The notes under the pieces: model-generated | Told to the model about the DNA's origin: nothing | Seen by the model: the letters and a program-made list of their open reading frames with translations, nothing else | Database searches by the model: none | Part shown: piece after piece, positions 9,607-18,500 of the stretch | Numbering within the stretch: position 1 is the first letter of the stretch | Layout: each line of letters opens with the position of its first letter | Assembly: GCF_000722875.1 (NCBI RefSeq) | Contig: NZ_JFHR01000045.1 | Coordinates: 1-46,310 of the forward strand | DNA: 46,310 nt | DNA from: Sphingobium chlorophenolicum | Lineage (GTDB): Bacteria; Pseudomonadota; Alphaproteobacteria; Sphingomonadales; Sphingomonadaceae | Direction of reading: 5' to 3' | Position numbers and translations under genes: made by a program

Positions 9607-10632
9607 ATGCCGCCGGTCGGCTATGTGGAAACCAACGGCATCAGGATGGCCGTTTACGAGGCGGGTCCGGAGACCGGTCCGGCAGTGGTCCTGCTGCATG
9701 GCTTTCCCGAACTCGCCTATTCCTGGCGCAGGCAGATCCCGGCGCTGGCGGCGGCGGGATACCGGGTCATCGCGCCCGACCTTCGCGGCTATGGCCTGAC
9801 CGACCGCCCCGACCGGGTCGAGGATTACGACCTTGCTCATCTGCTGGGCGACCTGATCGGCCTGCTGGATGCGCGGGGGATCGAAAAGGCGGTCTGGGTG
9901 GGGCATGACTGGGGCGGCCTGCTCGCCTGGCAATTGCCGCTCTTCTATCCGGAGCGGACGGCCGGTGTCGTTGGCGTCAACACGCCCTTCGTGCCGCACT
10001 GGATGGTCTGGCTGCACCCCGACCATATCGGCGATCTGGCGCCTGAGGGGTTCGCACCCGATCCGCAGCGCGACCCGATCGAGCAGATGCGGGAAGTCTA
10101 CAGCCCGGACATGTATGTCCTCATGTTCCACAATGACGATGTCGGGGACAGGCTGATGGCGCTCGATCCGCGCCGCACCTTCCGGTCGGCCATGCGCGGG
10201 AACATGATTTCCGCGTCGGACTACAAGAAACTGCCGCCGGAATATCGCCAGATGGCGCTGTTCGTGCCGCTTGGTCGGCCTGAGCCGGCCGAACTGCCGG
10301 GCCGCAGCCTGCTGGCGCCGGAGGAACTCGATTTCTACGCCGAAACATTTGCGCGCACCGGCTTCACATCGGCCATCAACTGGTATCGCAATGTCTCGCG
10401 CAACTGGCGGGCGGGCCTGGATGTCGAGCAGGTCGTGCGCGTGCCCTCGCTCATGATCAGCGCGGCTGACGACGTGATCCTGACGCCCGGCATGACGGAC
10501 GGGATGAAAGCCCATATCCCCGACCTGGAGATGCAGACCATAGCCGATTGCGGCCACTGGACCCCGCAACACAAGCCCGCCGAGTTGAACGAAGCGATCA
10601 CCGGCTGGTTGCAGAGGCGCTTTCCGGCATAG
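9607..10632 (+). CDS. Epoxide hydrolase-like alpha/beta hydrolase
   Basis: A 341-residue alpha/beta hydrolase of the epoxide hydrolase subgroup. The oxyanion motif HGFP is at 31-34, nucleophile D101 in GHDWGG, probable acid D288 or D289 in SAADDV, and H317 in DCGHW. Y260 in INWYRN fits one of the two cap tyrosines that activate the epoxide ring. An Asp nucleophile rather than Ser excludes an ordinary esterase. Haloalkane dehalogenase is less likely because the cap tyrosine pattern is that of epoxide hydrolases. ATG 9607 was chosen for AGGAAG six bases upstream; ATG 9583 overlaps the TetR stop and has no such site. Controlled by the adjacent TetR protein by inference. Confidence 0.9.
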   Translation: MPPVGYVETNGIRMAVYEAGPETGPAVVLLHGFPELAYSWRRQIPALAAAGYRVIAPDLRGYGLTDRPDRVEDYDLAHLLGDLIGLLDARGIEKAVWVGHDWGGLLAWQLPLFYPERTAGVVGVNTPFVPHWMVWLHPDHIGDLAPEGFAPDPQRDPIEQMREVYSPDMYVLMFHNDDVGDRLMALDPRRTFRSAMRGNMISASDYKKLPPEYRQMALFVPLGRPEPAELPGRSLLAPEELDFYAETFARTGFTSAINWYRNVSRNWRAGLDVEQVVRVPSLMISAADDVILTPGMTDGMKAHIPDLEMQTIADCGHWTPQHKPAELNEAITGWLQRRFPA

Positions 10633-10695
10633 GATGGAATCTGGGCCGATTGCCATGCGAACTGACATGAGGCGATTGGCCCGGAAAAGCAGTCC

Positions 10696-10783
10696 GTCAT
10701 GCTGAACTTGTTTCAGCATCCATTCCTCCCCTCAGACCATCGCTTGTGGGGCGCGATGGATGCTGAAACAAGTTCAGCATGAC
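10696..10783. repeat. Perfect 28-bp inverted repeat between converging genes
   Basis: Arms 10696-10723 and 10756-10783 are exact reverse complements, separated by 32 nt. Each arm contains GCTGAACTTGTTTCAGCATC, itself a small internal hairpin. Degraded traces (GAACAAGTTCAGGATGC near 16812, GGTTCAGCATGACGG near 45651) suggest a dispersed family. It probably stops transcription from both sides. Confidence 0.8.
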
Positions 10784-10830
10784 GAAGGGATGCGGCAAGG
10801 GACCGGCATTCAGTCCAGCCTCACGCGCAA

Positions 10831-11436
10831 TCAGACCGGCGCAGTAAGGATCATCTCCGGCCGCTGCTCGAAGACGCCGAACCACCGCGCCAATTCCGGG
10901 AAATCCTCCCGCCACGGCCGGTCCGCAAAGCGAAAGTCGAGATAGCCCAGCAGGCAGGCGAGGGCGATTTCGGCAATTGTCGGTTCGCCGTGCAGGGCGG
11001 GGCTGTCCGCCTCCATCGCCTCCAGGCCGCGCCACACTTTCTCCATCTGCGCCTCGACCCAGGGCGCCCAGCGCAGTTCGGCGGGGCGAAGCTGCTCGTA
11101 ACGGCTCATGACTGCGGCTTCGGTCATGCCGTCGATCAGCGCCTGCCGGTGCAGCACCTCCCACCGGGCGTCGCCGGAAGCGGGGATCAGGACCGGCGTG
11201 TCAGCCAGCGTCTGCAAATAGTCGGCAATGACCGCCGAACCGTAAATGCGTGAGCCCGAATCCGTCACCAGCACCGGAATCTTGGCAATCGGGTTGATCG
11301 CCGCAAGCTCCTCCGCCGGGGCGACGGGCGTGGTCGATACGGGGACGAGCGTCACCCTGTCGCCCAGCCCCAGAATCTCCAGGGCGATGCGGACTTTCCG
11401 GACGAAGGGGGAGGCGGAACCGAATATTAGCTGCAT
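10831..11436 (-). CDS. Glutathione S-transferase, YibF-like
   Basis: A 201-residue GST. The N-terminal thioredoxin-fold half begins MQLIFGSASPFVRKV, with the glutathione-contact region IAKIPVLV and the SxxI motif GSAVIADYL. The helical C-terminal half has TIAEIALACLLGYLDFRF. The pattern resembles E. coli YibF. ATG 11436 starts the fold; the longer frame would add 21 unrelated residues. It is the last gene of a minus-strand operon with the fused E1 (59 nt upstream) and the VOC protein. In aromatic catabolism GSTs isomerise or de-conjugate ring products, but no substrate can be named here. Confidence 0.9.
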   Translation of the reverse strand: MQLIFGSASPFVRKVRIALEILGLGDRVTLVPVSTTPVAPAEELAAINPIAKIPVLVTDSGSRIYGSAVIADYLQTLADTPVLIPASGDARWEVLHRQALIDGMTEAAVMSRYEQLRPAELRWAPWVEAQMEKVWRGLEAMEADSPALHGEPTIAEIALACLLGYLDFRFADRPWREDFPELARWFGVFEQRPEMILTAPV

Positions 11437-11495
11437 AGGCCCAATATTCCCGTCGGCGGTCGCGGGGCAAGTCGTATCTTGCCCCGCCGTATCGA

Positions 11496-13511
11496 TCATG
11501 CGGCGATCATGCGCTTTCCGGCCAGCACCCTTGCCGCGTCCGCAATAGACCGGGCATTCGGAATGACGGCCGCCTGAAGCACCGGGCTGGCCGGTATCCG
11601 CGTATCCATCGTGGCTAGGCGGCGCACGCTCAGGTCTATCCGCTCGCCGAGCAGTTCCTGGATGCGAAAGCCGATCTCGCCCGCAAAGCCGCCGGTGCGC
11701 ACGGCCTCATGCACGATCAGGACGCGCCCGCCCGCCTCGCGGACGGCCTGCGTCAACGCCTCCTCATCGATGGGATTGAGCCAGCGCAGATCCAGCACCG
11801 CCGCATCGATCCCTTCCTCCGCCAATGCCTCCGCCGCTGCCTCCGCAGGGTCGACCATCGTGCCCCAGGAGATGATCGCCACATCCTTGCCGGGGCGGCG
11901 CAGCCGGGCCTTGCCGACCGGCTCCGCGCCTTCGGTCAGTTCGACCGTCGATCTGACCTGATACAGGCCCCGCGCCTCTATGACGATGACCGGATCGGGA
12001 TCGGCGGACGCGGCGCGCAGCAGCGCATAGGCGTCCGTCGCCGAGGATGCGAGGGCGACCTTCAGGCCCGGCACATGGGCCAGCATCGCCTCTATGGACT
12101 GGGAATGCTGCGCGCAGGAACCCGGCGTCGCGCCCTGTTGCGTGCGCACGACCATGGGCGCTCCGCTCTTGCCGCCGGTGATGTAGCGGATGTTCGAAGC
12201 CTGATTCACAAGCTGGTCAAGCGCGACGAACAGGAAATCCGCCCACATGATCTCCACGATGGGTTTCAGGCCGCTCATCGCCGCACCGACCGCCGAACCC
12301 AGGATGGCGTTTTCCGCAATCGGCGTGTCGAACACCCGATGAGCGCCATATTCCCGTTGGAGGTTGCGGCTCGCCGCGAAGATGCCGCCCCCCTTGCCGA
12401 CATCCTCGCCATAGACGATCACCGTTTCGTCCCTGTCCAGTTCGGCGCGAAGGGCGGCGTTCACGGCCTCGATGAAGCTCATCTCCTTCGTCCCGATCAC
12501 GCGGGGATTCATATCGACGGGCGCTGCGATGACATGATCGAGTAGTCCCGTGGGAACCGGATCTGGCGAAGCCATCACGGCGTCCGCGATCCGTTCGACC
12601 TTCCGCTCTTCCTCCTCACGCAGCGCCTCGACCTCGCGCTCCGTCATCAGCCCGGCGTCGATCATCCGCTGCGACAGGGTGATGAAGGGGTCGATCTGCT
12701 CCGCCTTCCGGCGATCATCCTTGGACCGATAATGCTCCATGTCACGGTTATAATGACCCCATAGCCTCGGCACGCGGCATTCCAGCAGGGCAGGGCCATC
12801 GCCTTTCCTGGCCCGCTCCGCCGCGATGGCGAAGCTGTCGCGCACGACGATGGGGTCGGTCCCGTCGATGGTCGCGGAGGGAATGCCATAGCCCGCCGTC
12901 CGCTGCGCAAGGCGCTTGGCCAGGAACATGTCGTCAGTGCTGGTCATTTCCGACCAGCCATTATTCTCCACGACGAAGATGACCGGCAATTTGCGTGCAG
13001 CCGCCAAAGCGAAGGCTTCGGACACCGCGCCCTGGTTGAGCGCCCCGTCGCCGATGGTGACCACGACGACGCGGCCATTGCCCTTGTGCAGGTTCGCCAT
13101 GGCCACGCCGCAGGCGATGGTCGTTCCCGCGCCGACGATGGAATTTTCCCCGATGAAGCGCGTGTCGGGCGCCATCATCAGCGCCGACCCGGCGCGACCG
13201 CCGTTGATGCCCTCGGCCTTCTGGCAGATTTCAGCGAACACGGCGCGGGGGTCGAGTCCCGACGCGATGGCCCAGCCATGGCCGCGATAGGTGCAGACGA
13301 TCTGGTCGTCGTCGCGCAGCCCGGCGACCGCGCCCAGCGGCACCGCCTCCTGTCCGGCGCAGAAATGCATCGATCCCAACACGGAAGGCGGCTTGGTCTG
13401 CGTCAGCGCGAGCGCCTTGGCTTCGAAGGCACGAATGAAGGCGATCTGCGCAAGGGAATGCCGCGCATAGTTCGCGTCGGACAGGATCGCGGAGGCGTTG
13501 GTGGCTGTCAC
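11496..13511 (-). CDS. Fused E1 alpha-beta subunit of a 2-oxoacid (acetoin/branched-chain type) dehydrogenase
   Basis: A 671-residue natural fusion. Residues 1 to about 330 are the alpha part with ThDP motif GDGALNQG at 154-161 ending at NN 183-184. From about 345 the beta part follows (FIEAVNAALRAELDRDE, YGEDVGKGGG, TPIAENAILGSAVGAAMSG) with a C-terminal transketolase domain. In most bacteria these are two proteins. GTG 13511 was chosen because AGGAAG lies five bases before it; ATG 13535 has no such site. No E2 or E3 gene is adjacent: the operon is VOC, this gene, then GST. It may use the E2 at 4787, another E2 elsewhere, or act as a stand-alone decarboxylase. Confidence 0.9.
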   Translation of the reverse strand: MTATNASAILSDANYARHSLAQIAFIRAFEAKALALTQTKPPSVLGSMHFCAGQEAVPLGAVAGLRDDDQIVCTYRGHGWAIASGLDPRAVFAEICQKAEGINGGRAGSALMMAPDTRFIGENSIVGAGTTIACGVAMANLHKGNGRVVVVTIGDGALNQGAVSEAFALAAARKLPVIFVVENNGWSEMTSTDDMFLAKRLAQRTAGYGIPSATIDGTDPIVVRDSFAIAAERARKGDGPALLECRVPRLWGHYNRDMEHYRSKDDRRKAEQIDPFITLSQRMIDAGLMTEREVEALREEEERKVERIADAVMASPDPVPTGLLDHVIAAPVDMNPRVIGTKEMSFIEAVNAALRAELDRDETVIVYGEDVGKGGGIFAASRNLQREYGAHRVFDTPIAENAILGSAVGAAMSGLKPIVEIMWADFLFVALDQLVNQASNIRYITGGKSGAPMVVRTQQGATPGSCAQHSQSIEAMLAHVPGLKVALASSATDAYALLRAASADPDPVIVIEARGLYQVRSTVELTEGAEPVGKARLRRPGKDVAIISWGTMVDPAEAAAEALAEEGIDAAVLDLRWLNPIDEEALTQAVREAGGRVLIVHEAVRTGGFAGEIGFRIQELLGERIDLSVRRLATMDTRIPASPVLQAAVIPNARSIADAARVLAGKRMIAA

Positions 13512-13546
13512 AATGTCTTCCTGTTTGAATCGCATCGTCGCGCCGG

Positions 13547-14059
13547 TCAGCGCTTCTGATAGGCCTTGCCATGGGGGTAGCTGACCAGTTCGAGCTGCAT
13601 GCCCCACGGCGTGAGGAAATAAACCCACCGCTGGCCCTCGCTCGGCCCCTTGCTGTCGGTGGGATCGCCCAGGATGACGACATCCTTGCCGCGTAAATAT
13701 TCGACCGCCTTGTCAAGGTCATGGACGTAAAAGGCGACATGATGTCCGCCAATGTCGCTGTTGCGGGGCTGGGACCGCCGCTGATCCGGCGCGCTATATT
13801 GGAATATCTCCAGATTCGGTCCGTTGCCGCACGTCAGGAAAGCGATTTTCTCCACTGCCGCGTCCGGATGAACATTGAGATGGGTTTCCATCCAATTGCC
13901 GTTCGCTGGCGTCAGTTGAAGTTCATAGGCGACCTCGCAACCGATGACATCGACGAAGAAGCGGACAGCCTCCTCTATATCGGGAACGGTGAACCCGATA
14001 TGCTCGGCTTCCCTGAGGCCAGGAAGGCCTGCTTCTGGCGTCAAGATCTGGTTTTCCAC
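13547..14059 (-). CDS. VOC (glyoxalase/dioxygenase superfamily) protein
   Basis: A 170-residue vicinal-oxygen-chelate protein with two beta-alpha-beta-beta-beta modules: EAEHIGFTVPDIEEAVRFF near 18-36 and GGHHVAFYVHDLDKAVEYL near 103-121, ending QLELVSYP. The histidines of EHIGF and GHHVAF and the glutamate of QLELV are probable metal ligands. The size fits lactoylglutathione lyase or methylmalonyl-CoA epimerase relatives rather than a full dioxygenase. The start is GTG 14059, preceded by GAGGAT. It is the first gene of the VOC-E1-GST operon, so it probably isomerises or lyses an intermediate feeding the E1 enzyme; that is inference. Confidence 0.87.
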   Translation of the reverse strand: MENQILTPEAGLPGLREAEHIGFTVPDIEEAVRFFVDVIGCEVAYELQLTPANGNWMETHLNVHPDAAVEKIAFLTCGNGPNLEIFQYSAPDQRRSQPRNSDIGGHHVAFYVHDLDKAVEYLRGKDVVILGDPTDSKGPSEGQRWVYFLTPWGMQLELVSYPHGKAYQKR

Positions 14060-14542
14060 GGCATCCTCATCCCTCTTCGCGGAGGTAAAGCCATCAAGCT
14101 GCGCAGGGATTAATGTATCCCATTATGCCGGTCAATGGCAAATATCGCTCCATCACGTCAATTTTATAGACAAATTGGATACGATAATGGTCATCCCGCC
14201 CATCAAGAGTACGTCTCCCGGTTCGCTTGACAAGGGGGGAGATCAGTTCGCGCAGGAAAACGACATTTTCATACAGGACGTTATCTTCCTTCCGGCCTTA
14301 GCCCAAGCTGCAAATATAAAAGCCGTTACGCGATGGGTCGTCGGTCATGTCGGTCATAGTCATGTCTGGAGGAAGGATGTTGATCGGCCAGGGCGAATAA
14401 CGCAGACGCGGGCGACAACAATCAGGCCCCTTGCTGAATTGGCCGCATGATTACCCGTTATTCCTCAATTCTTCGAAGAGATGACGCATTTCCACATCAG
14501 AATTACATCGCAAGATCATAATATATAATCGGGAGGATGAAC
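14060..14542. other. 483-nt spacer between VOC gene and TonB receptor
   Basis: Holds the divergent promoters of the VOC operon (minus) and the receptor (plus) and is more AT-rich than its surroundings. GTATCC at 14115-14120 and GGATAC at 14177-14182 form a loose inverted repeat. TATAAT at 14524-14529 is too close to the start to be a -10 box; CATAAT at 14515-14520 is more likely. I see no convincing gene here. Confidence 0.5.
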
Positions 14543-16804
14543 GTGATTGTGAAAGAATATCTGAAGAATCATACTGTAGGTTGCATTGCCATATTGTCTA
14601 CGACCGCACTGACATCGGTCATGGCGTTGCCGGCTCTGGCGCAAAATGCGCCCGCGTCTCCGCCGGCCGCCGCATCGTCGGGACAAAATGCGACCGCTAT
14701 CGAGGACATCGTCGTCACGGCCCAGCGGCGCAGCGAGCGTCTGCAGGACGTGCCGGTCGCCGTCACGGCGGCGTCGGCGGCAAAGCTGGCCGCCGTGGGC
14801 ATCGCCAGCACGCAGGAGCTGACCGTTGTGACGCCCGGCCTCAGCATGCCGCAGACGGCGGGCTATTCGCAGCCGCGCATCCGCGGCATCGGATCGAGCA
14901 CCAACGGGCCGGGGCAGGAGCCGCCCATCGCCACCTATATCGACGGCGTCTATCTCGCCGCCGCGCCCGCTTCGCTCTTGACGCTCAACAATATCGACCG
15001 CGTGGAGGTGCTGAAGGGGCCGCAGGGCACTCTTTTCGGCCGGAATGCAACCGGCGGCCTCATCCAGGTCGTGACCAAGGATCCTTCGGAAAAGCCCACG
15101 GCCGCGTTCAACCTCAGCTACGCGAAATATAACGACATCACGGCCGACGCCTATGTGTCCGGCCCGATCGCCGATGCGTTCCGCGCCGACCTGGCGCTGC
15201 ATTATGAAACGCAGCAAAGCGGCTGGGGAACCAATCTGGGCACGGGCAACCCGGCAGGCACGCTGCCGCACGACTTTGCGGGCCGGGCCAAATTCCTGTT
15301 CGAACCGGGCGCGGATACCAGCATCGTGCTGGCGGTCGACTATGCCGATCGTGTCAGTCGCCGCGACGTGCAGAAACTGGACGAGCGCCTGTTCCAGGGC
15401 ACTTTCAACAACCCCCTCTTCGGCGGGCCCTTCCCGCAGGGCGGGAAATACGACATCAACAATAATATCGACCCGGAAAACCGGCTGAAGGCGAAGGGCG
15501 TGTCCCTTCATATCAAGCAGGAACTGGGCGGCGCCACGCTGCAGAGCATCACCGCCTATCGGGACACCAAATTCGACATCAACCTGGATATAGATCAGAC
15601 GCCCATCAAATATATCCAGCTTTTCGCTTCATCCCGGATGAAGCAATTCAGCCAGGAATTGCAGCTATCGTCCGACAGTAGCGGTCCGCTGACATGGACA
15701 GGCGGGCTATATTTCTACCATGCTGACGACAGCAACAATCCGCTTCAGGTGGATTTTCCGCCCACGGCGGTGTCGCCCGTACCCTTCGCGCCGGTTTCCA
15801 TCAGGACCGATTCGAAGATGCGCACCAATTCCTTCGCGGGCTATGCGCAGGGCACATATGAATTCCTGCCGGAAACCCGGCTCACCCTTGGCGGTCGCTT
15901 CACCTATGAACGCAAGCATTCGGAAGGCGGAGAGGACTTCATCGTCGGCGGCGCCGTTGCCCAGCATACCACCTTTCCCGCTCCCGGCATCGTGGATACG
16001 ATAAAGGCGAACCGGTTCACCTATCGCATCGCGCTGGACCATAAGTTCACGCCCGACATATTGGGCTATGTGTCCTATAATACCGGCTTCAAGAGCGGCG
16101 GATATAATCTGTCCGCTCCCACCAATCCTCCCTACAAGCTGGAGACGATCAAGGCCGCCGAAGTCGGTTTGAAAAGCGATCTCTTCAACCGACGTCTTCG
16201 CCTGAACATGGCCGCCTATCATTATGACTATGGCAACCTGCAGGTCGGGCGCTATTTCAACAATGTGCAGACGGTCTATAACGGCGCCAAGGCCGAGATT
16301 TACGGCGTGGACCTGGACGGAGAGGTCATCGTCGCGCAGGGCCTGTCCCTGAATGGCGGATTTTCCTACATTCATGCGGAATTCAAATCCTTCCCACTGG
16401 CCGACTATATCGTGCCGTGCGAAGGCCAGACGCCCACGCCGGGCCATGTCGTCACCTGCTCGGCGGCTGGGAACCGCCTGCCTTTCACCCCGAAGACGAC
16501 CTTCAATATCGGCGCGGACTACAAGGTCGACGTTTCGTTCGGCACGCTGGAGGCGCACGCCACCTATTATCGCGCAAGCAGCGTCTTCGCCGCGCCGGAC
16601 AATGTCGCGACGGAACCCGCCTATGACCTGGTGAATGCATCGATGGGCTGGACGGACCTGTCGGGGCAATTGTCGGTCAAGGTCTGGGGCAAGAATCTGG
16701 GCAACAGCTATTATGCCACATCAATGCTGGAGGCCAATCAGGGCGTGATCCGCGCCAATGGCGCCCCCAGGACTTACGGCGTGACGCTGGGGTATAAATT
16801 CTAG
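14543..16804 (+). CDS. TonB-dependent outer-membrane receptor 1
   Basis: A 753-residue receptor: signal peptide ending near ALPALAQ, plug domain beginning AIEDIVVTAQRRSERLQDVP, plug motif GTLFGRNATGGLIQVVTK, then a 22-strand-type barrel ending in aromatic F (GVTLGYKF). Such proteins take up substrates across the outer membrane using TonB-ExbBD energy. The start is set at GTG 14543, six bases after GGGAGG; ATG 14537 directly abuts that ribosome site and is unlikely. In sphingomonads these IEDIVVTAQ receptors commonly accompany degradation genes rather than siderophore genes. The substrate is not readable. A 28-nt TonB-box-like region precedes the plug. Confidence 0.93.
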   Translation: MIVKEYLKNHTVGCIAILSTTALTSVMALPALAQNAPASPPAAASSGQNATAIEDIVVTAQRRSERLQDVPVAVTAASAAKLAAVGIASTQELTVVTPGLSMPQTAGYSQPRIRGIGSSTNGPGQEPPIATYIDGVYLAAAPASLLTLNNIDRVEVLKGPQGTLFGRNATGGLIQVVTKDPSEKPTAAFNLSYAKYNDITADAYVSGPIADAFRADLALHYETQQSGWGTNLGTGNPAGTLPHDFAGRAKFLFEPGADTSIVLAVDYADRVSRRDVQKLDERLFQGTFNNPLFGGPFPQGGKYDINNNIDPENRLKAKGVSLHIKQELGGATLQSITAYRDTKFDINLDIDQTPIKYIQLFASSRMKQFSQELQLSSDSSGPLTWTGGLYFYHADDSNNPLQVDFPPTAVSPVPFAPVSIRTDSKMRTNSFAGYAQGTYEFLPETRLTLGGRFTYERKHSEGGEDFIVGGAVAQHTTFPAPGIVDTIKANRFTYRIALDHKFTPDILGYVSYNTGFKSGGYNLSAPTNPPYKLETIKAAEVGLKSDLFNRRLRLNMAAYHYDYGNLQVGRYFNNVQTVYNGAKAEIYGVDLDGEVIVAQGLSLNGGFSYIHAEFKSFPLADYIVPCEGQTPTPGHVVTCSAAGNRLPFTPKTTFNIGADYKVDVSFGTLEAHATYYRASSVFAAPDNVATEPAYDLVNASMGWTDLSGQLSVKVWGKNLGNSYYATSMLEANQGVIRANGAPRTYGVTLGYKF

Positions 16805-16856
16805 CCAGCGTGAACAAGTTCAGGATGCACTGACTGAATGATTTGTGTTTCTTAAT

Positions 16857-16937
16857 CCTCCCCATCGATAGATGGGGAGGGGGACCAGCCGAAGGCTGGT
16901 GGAGGGGAAATACGCAGGTCGCGCCATTTCCCCCCCC
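16857..16937. repeat. Intergenic hairpin repeat, copy 2 of 3
   Basis: CCTCCCCATC (16857-16866) pairs with GATGGGGAGG (16871-16880), followed by ACCAGCC (16884-16890) with GGCTGGT (16894-16900) and GGGGAAA/TTTCCCC. The same family lies at 4629-4762 and 45433-45535. It sits between two converging genes and likely acts as a two-way terminator. Confidence 0.75.
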
Positions 16938-16962
16938 ACTCCAAACCATCTACGCCCCTCGA

Positions 16963-18309
16963 TCACCGCACCGCAACCCGCCAGATGATGCCGCCCGTAT
17001 CGTCGCTGACCAGCAGCGCGCCGTCCCCGGCAAAATTCACCCAGGTAGGACGGCCGCGCGTCTCGCCGTCCCCGGTCAGGAACCCGGTCAGCAGGGGAAC
17101 GGGCAGGCCTTGCGGATTGCCGTCGGCATCGAACCGCACGAACACGACATCGTAACCGGACAGAGGCTTGCGATTCCACGAACCATGGCGAGCGATGACC
17201 GCGCCGTTCGCGAAACCGGTCCCCAGTCCCCCAAAGGCCAGGCCAAGCGGCGCGACATGGGCGCCAAGCGCATAGGCCGGCCTGCGAACGCGACCACTCA
17301 GGTCTTTCGGCGGCGCTTCGGTGACGCGGTCGTCGCGATGGTCCTTCCAATAATACCATGGCCAGCCGAAATGGCCTCCCTCCGGCACATTGGTCAGATA
17401 GTCGGGCGGCGAATCCGGGCCAAGCTGATCCCGTTCATTGACCACCGCCCATAATTTGCCGCTGGTGGGATTCCAGGCCAGCCCATTGGCATTGCGCAAA
17501 CCCTGCGCATAGGGGCGCGACCGCAGGGAATGAAGGTCCAGTTCCCATATCGCGGCGCGCCCCTTCTCTACGGCAATGCCCTTTTCCGCGGCGTTGCTGG
17601 CTGATCCGACCGCGACGAAAAGGCGCGATCCATCGGGACTCAGCAACAGGTTGCGCATCCAGTGATGATCGCCCCTGGGCAGGGCCATCAGCTTCCGGGG
17701 GGCTGCGGCAAGGGTGGTTTCGCCCAACCGGTAGGGGAAGGCCAGGACCGCATCATGATTGGCCAGGTAAAGCGTGCCGTCGCGCCAGGCTAGGCCGGAC
17801 GGAGAGGCAAGCCCATTTCCCCGCCGCAGGACGAATTTCTGCTCTGCCTTGCCGTCGCCATCGCCGTCGCGTAGCAGCATCAGCGTATCGGGCGATTTGC
17901 CATGCGATCCGCCGCGCTTCATCAGCCATTCGCCGATCGCCGCATTCATGCCGCTACCCATGCTGCCTGCGGGTGCATCCGCCTCGCAGGCCAGCACGTC
18001 GCCATTGGGCAGCGTCAGCATCACGCGGGGATGGTCGAGTCCCTCCGCAAAGCGCGAAACGCGAAGCCCGCGAGCCGCGACCGGCGTTTCGCCGGGGCCC
18101 CAGCCGACCGGCGTCGCGATCCGCACGCTCGGTATCTGCTCCAGCTTCGGGGCGACCATCACCGGATCGCGGCCCGATAATTGGTCCAGGCTGTGCCCCG
18201 CCGGAACCCCCAGCCACAGCCAGAAGGCAAATCCGCCAGACAGGGCAAGGATGACCGCGAAAGCCAGGATGAGATTTCGTCCCGTCAATATGCGCGAAAA
18301 TAGACTCAT
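16963..18309 (-). CDS. Membrane-anchored sorbosone/glucose dehydrogenase-like (PQQ-type beta-propeller) protein
   Basis: A 448-residue protein with one N-terminal membrane segment (about 10-32, 'LILAFAVILALSGGFAFWLW') and a periplasmic six-bladed propeller of the soluble glucose/L-sorbosone dehydrogenase family. Visible motifs are RFAEGLDHPRVM, GLAWRDGTLYLAN, LLLSPDGSRLFVAVGS, GLRNANGLAWNP and ARHGSWNR. Family members oxidise sugars or aldehydes using pyrroloquinoline quinone, but many propellers of this group have no proven activity. ATG 18309 begins just before the membrane segment; the longer frame from 18447 adds unrelated residues. It diverges from TonB receptor 2, which suggests shared control. 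Confidence 0.85.
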   Translation of the reverse strand: MSLFSRILTGRNLILAFAVILALSGGFAFWLWLGVPAGHSLDQLSGRDPVMVAPKLEQIPSVRIATPVGWGPGETPVAARGLRVSRFAEGLDHPRVMLTLPNGDVLACEADAPAGSMGSGMNAAIGEWLMKRGGSHGKSPDTLMLLRDGDGDGKAEQKFVLRRGNGLASPSGLAWRDGTLYLANHDAVLAFPYRLGETTLAAAPRKLMALPRGDHHWMRNLLLSPDGSRLFVAVGSASNAAEKGIAVEKGRAAIWELDLHSLRSRPYAQGLRNANGLAWNPTSGKLWAVVNERDQLGPDSPPDYLTNVPEGGHFGWPWYYWKDHRDDRVTEAPPKDLSGRVRRPAYALGAHVAPLGLAFGGLGTGFANGAVIARHGSWNRKPLSGYDVVFVRFDADGNPQGLPVPLLTGFLTGDGETRGRPTWVNFAGDGALLVSDDTGGIIWRVAVR

Positions 18310-18386
18310 GGCGATGCTTAGCTCCCCGACCGGTTTCGATAGCGGCGACCCGTGCCCCTTTCGAGGGCGCGCTTGACAACGCCTAT

Positions 18387-18398
18387 AATATCGATATT
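18387..18398. promoter_or_regulatory. AATATCGATATT palindrome between sorbosone dehydrogenase-like gene and receptor 2
   Basis: A perfect 12-bp palindrome in an AT-rich part of the 191-nt divergent spacer. It overlaps TATAAT at 18384-18389, so it could be an operator over a promoter. No perfect -35 match is placed 17 nt from that box. Confidence 0.35.
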
Positions 18399-18500
18399 TC
18401 TCTAGGACAACGAGAATATGTAAAAATGTCGTAAAACAAACGGCCATAAAAAGCGCGCCCGCAGGCCGACATGATCATGGAGCATTAGGGGAGTATCGCT

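Noticed and set aside
13944..14450. A 168-codon plus-strand frame upstream of receptor 1
   Set aside because: It overlaps the VOC gene, has low-complexity content and no ribosome site, and does not resemble a protein family.
14524..14529. TATAAT as -10 box of receptor 1
   Set aside because: It ends one base before the ribosome site, so the transcript would start inside or after that site.
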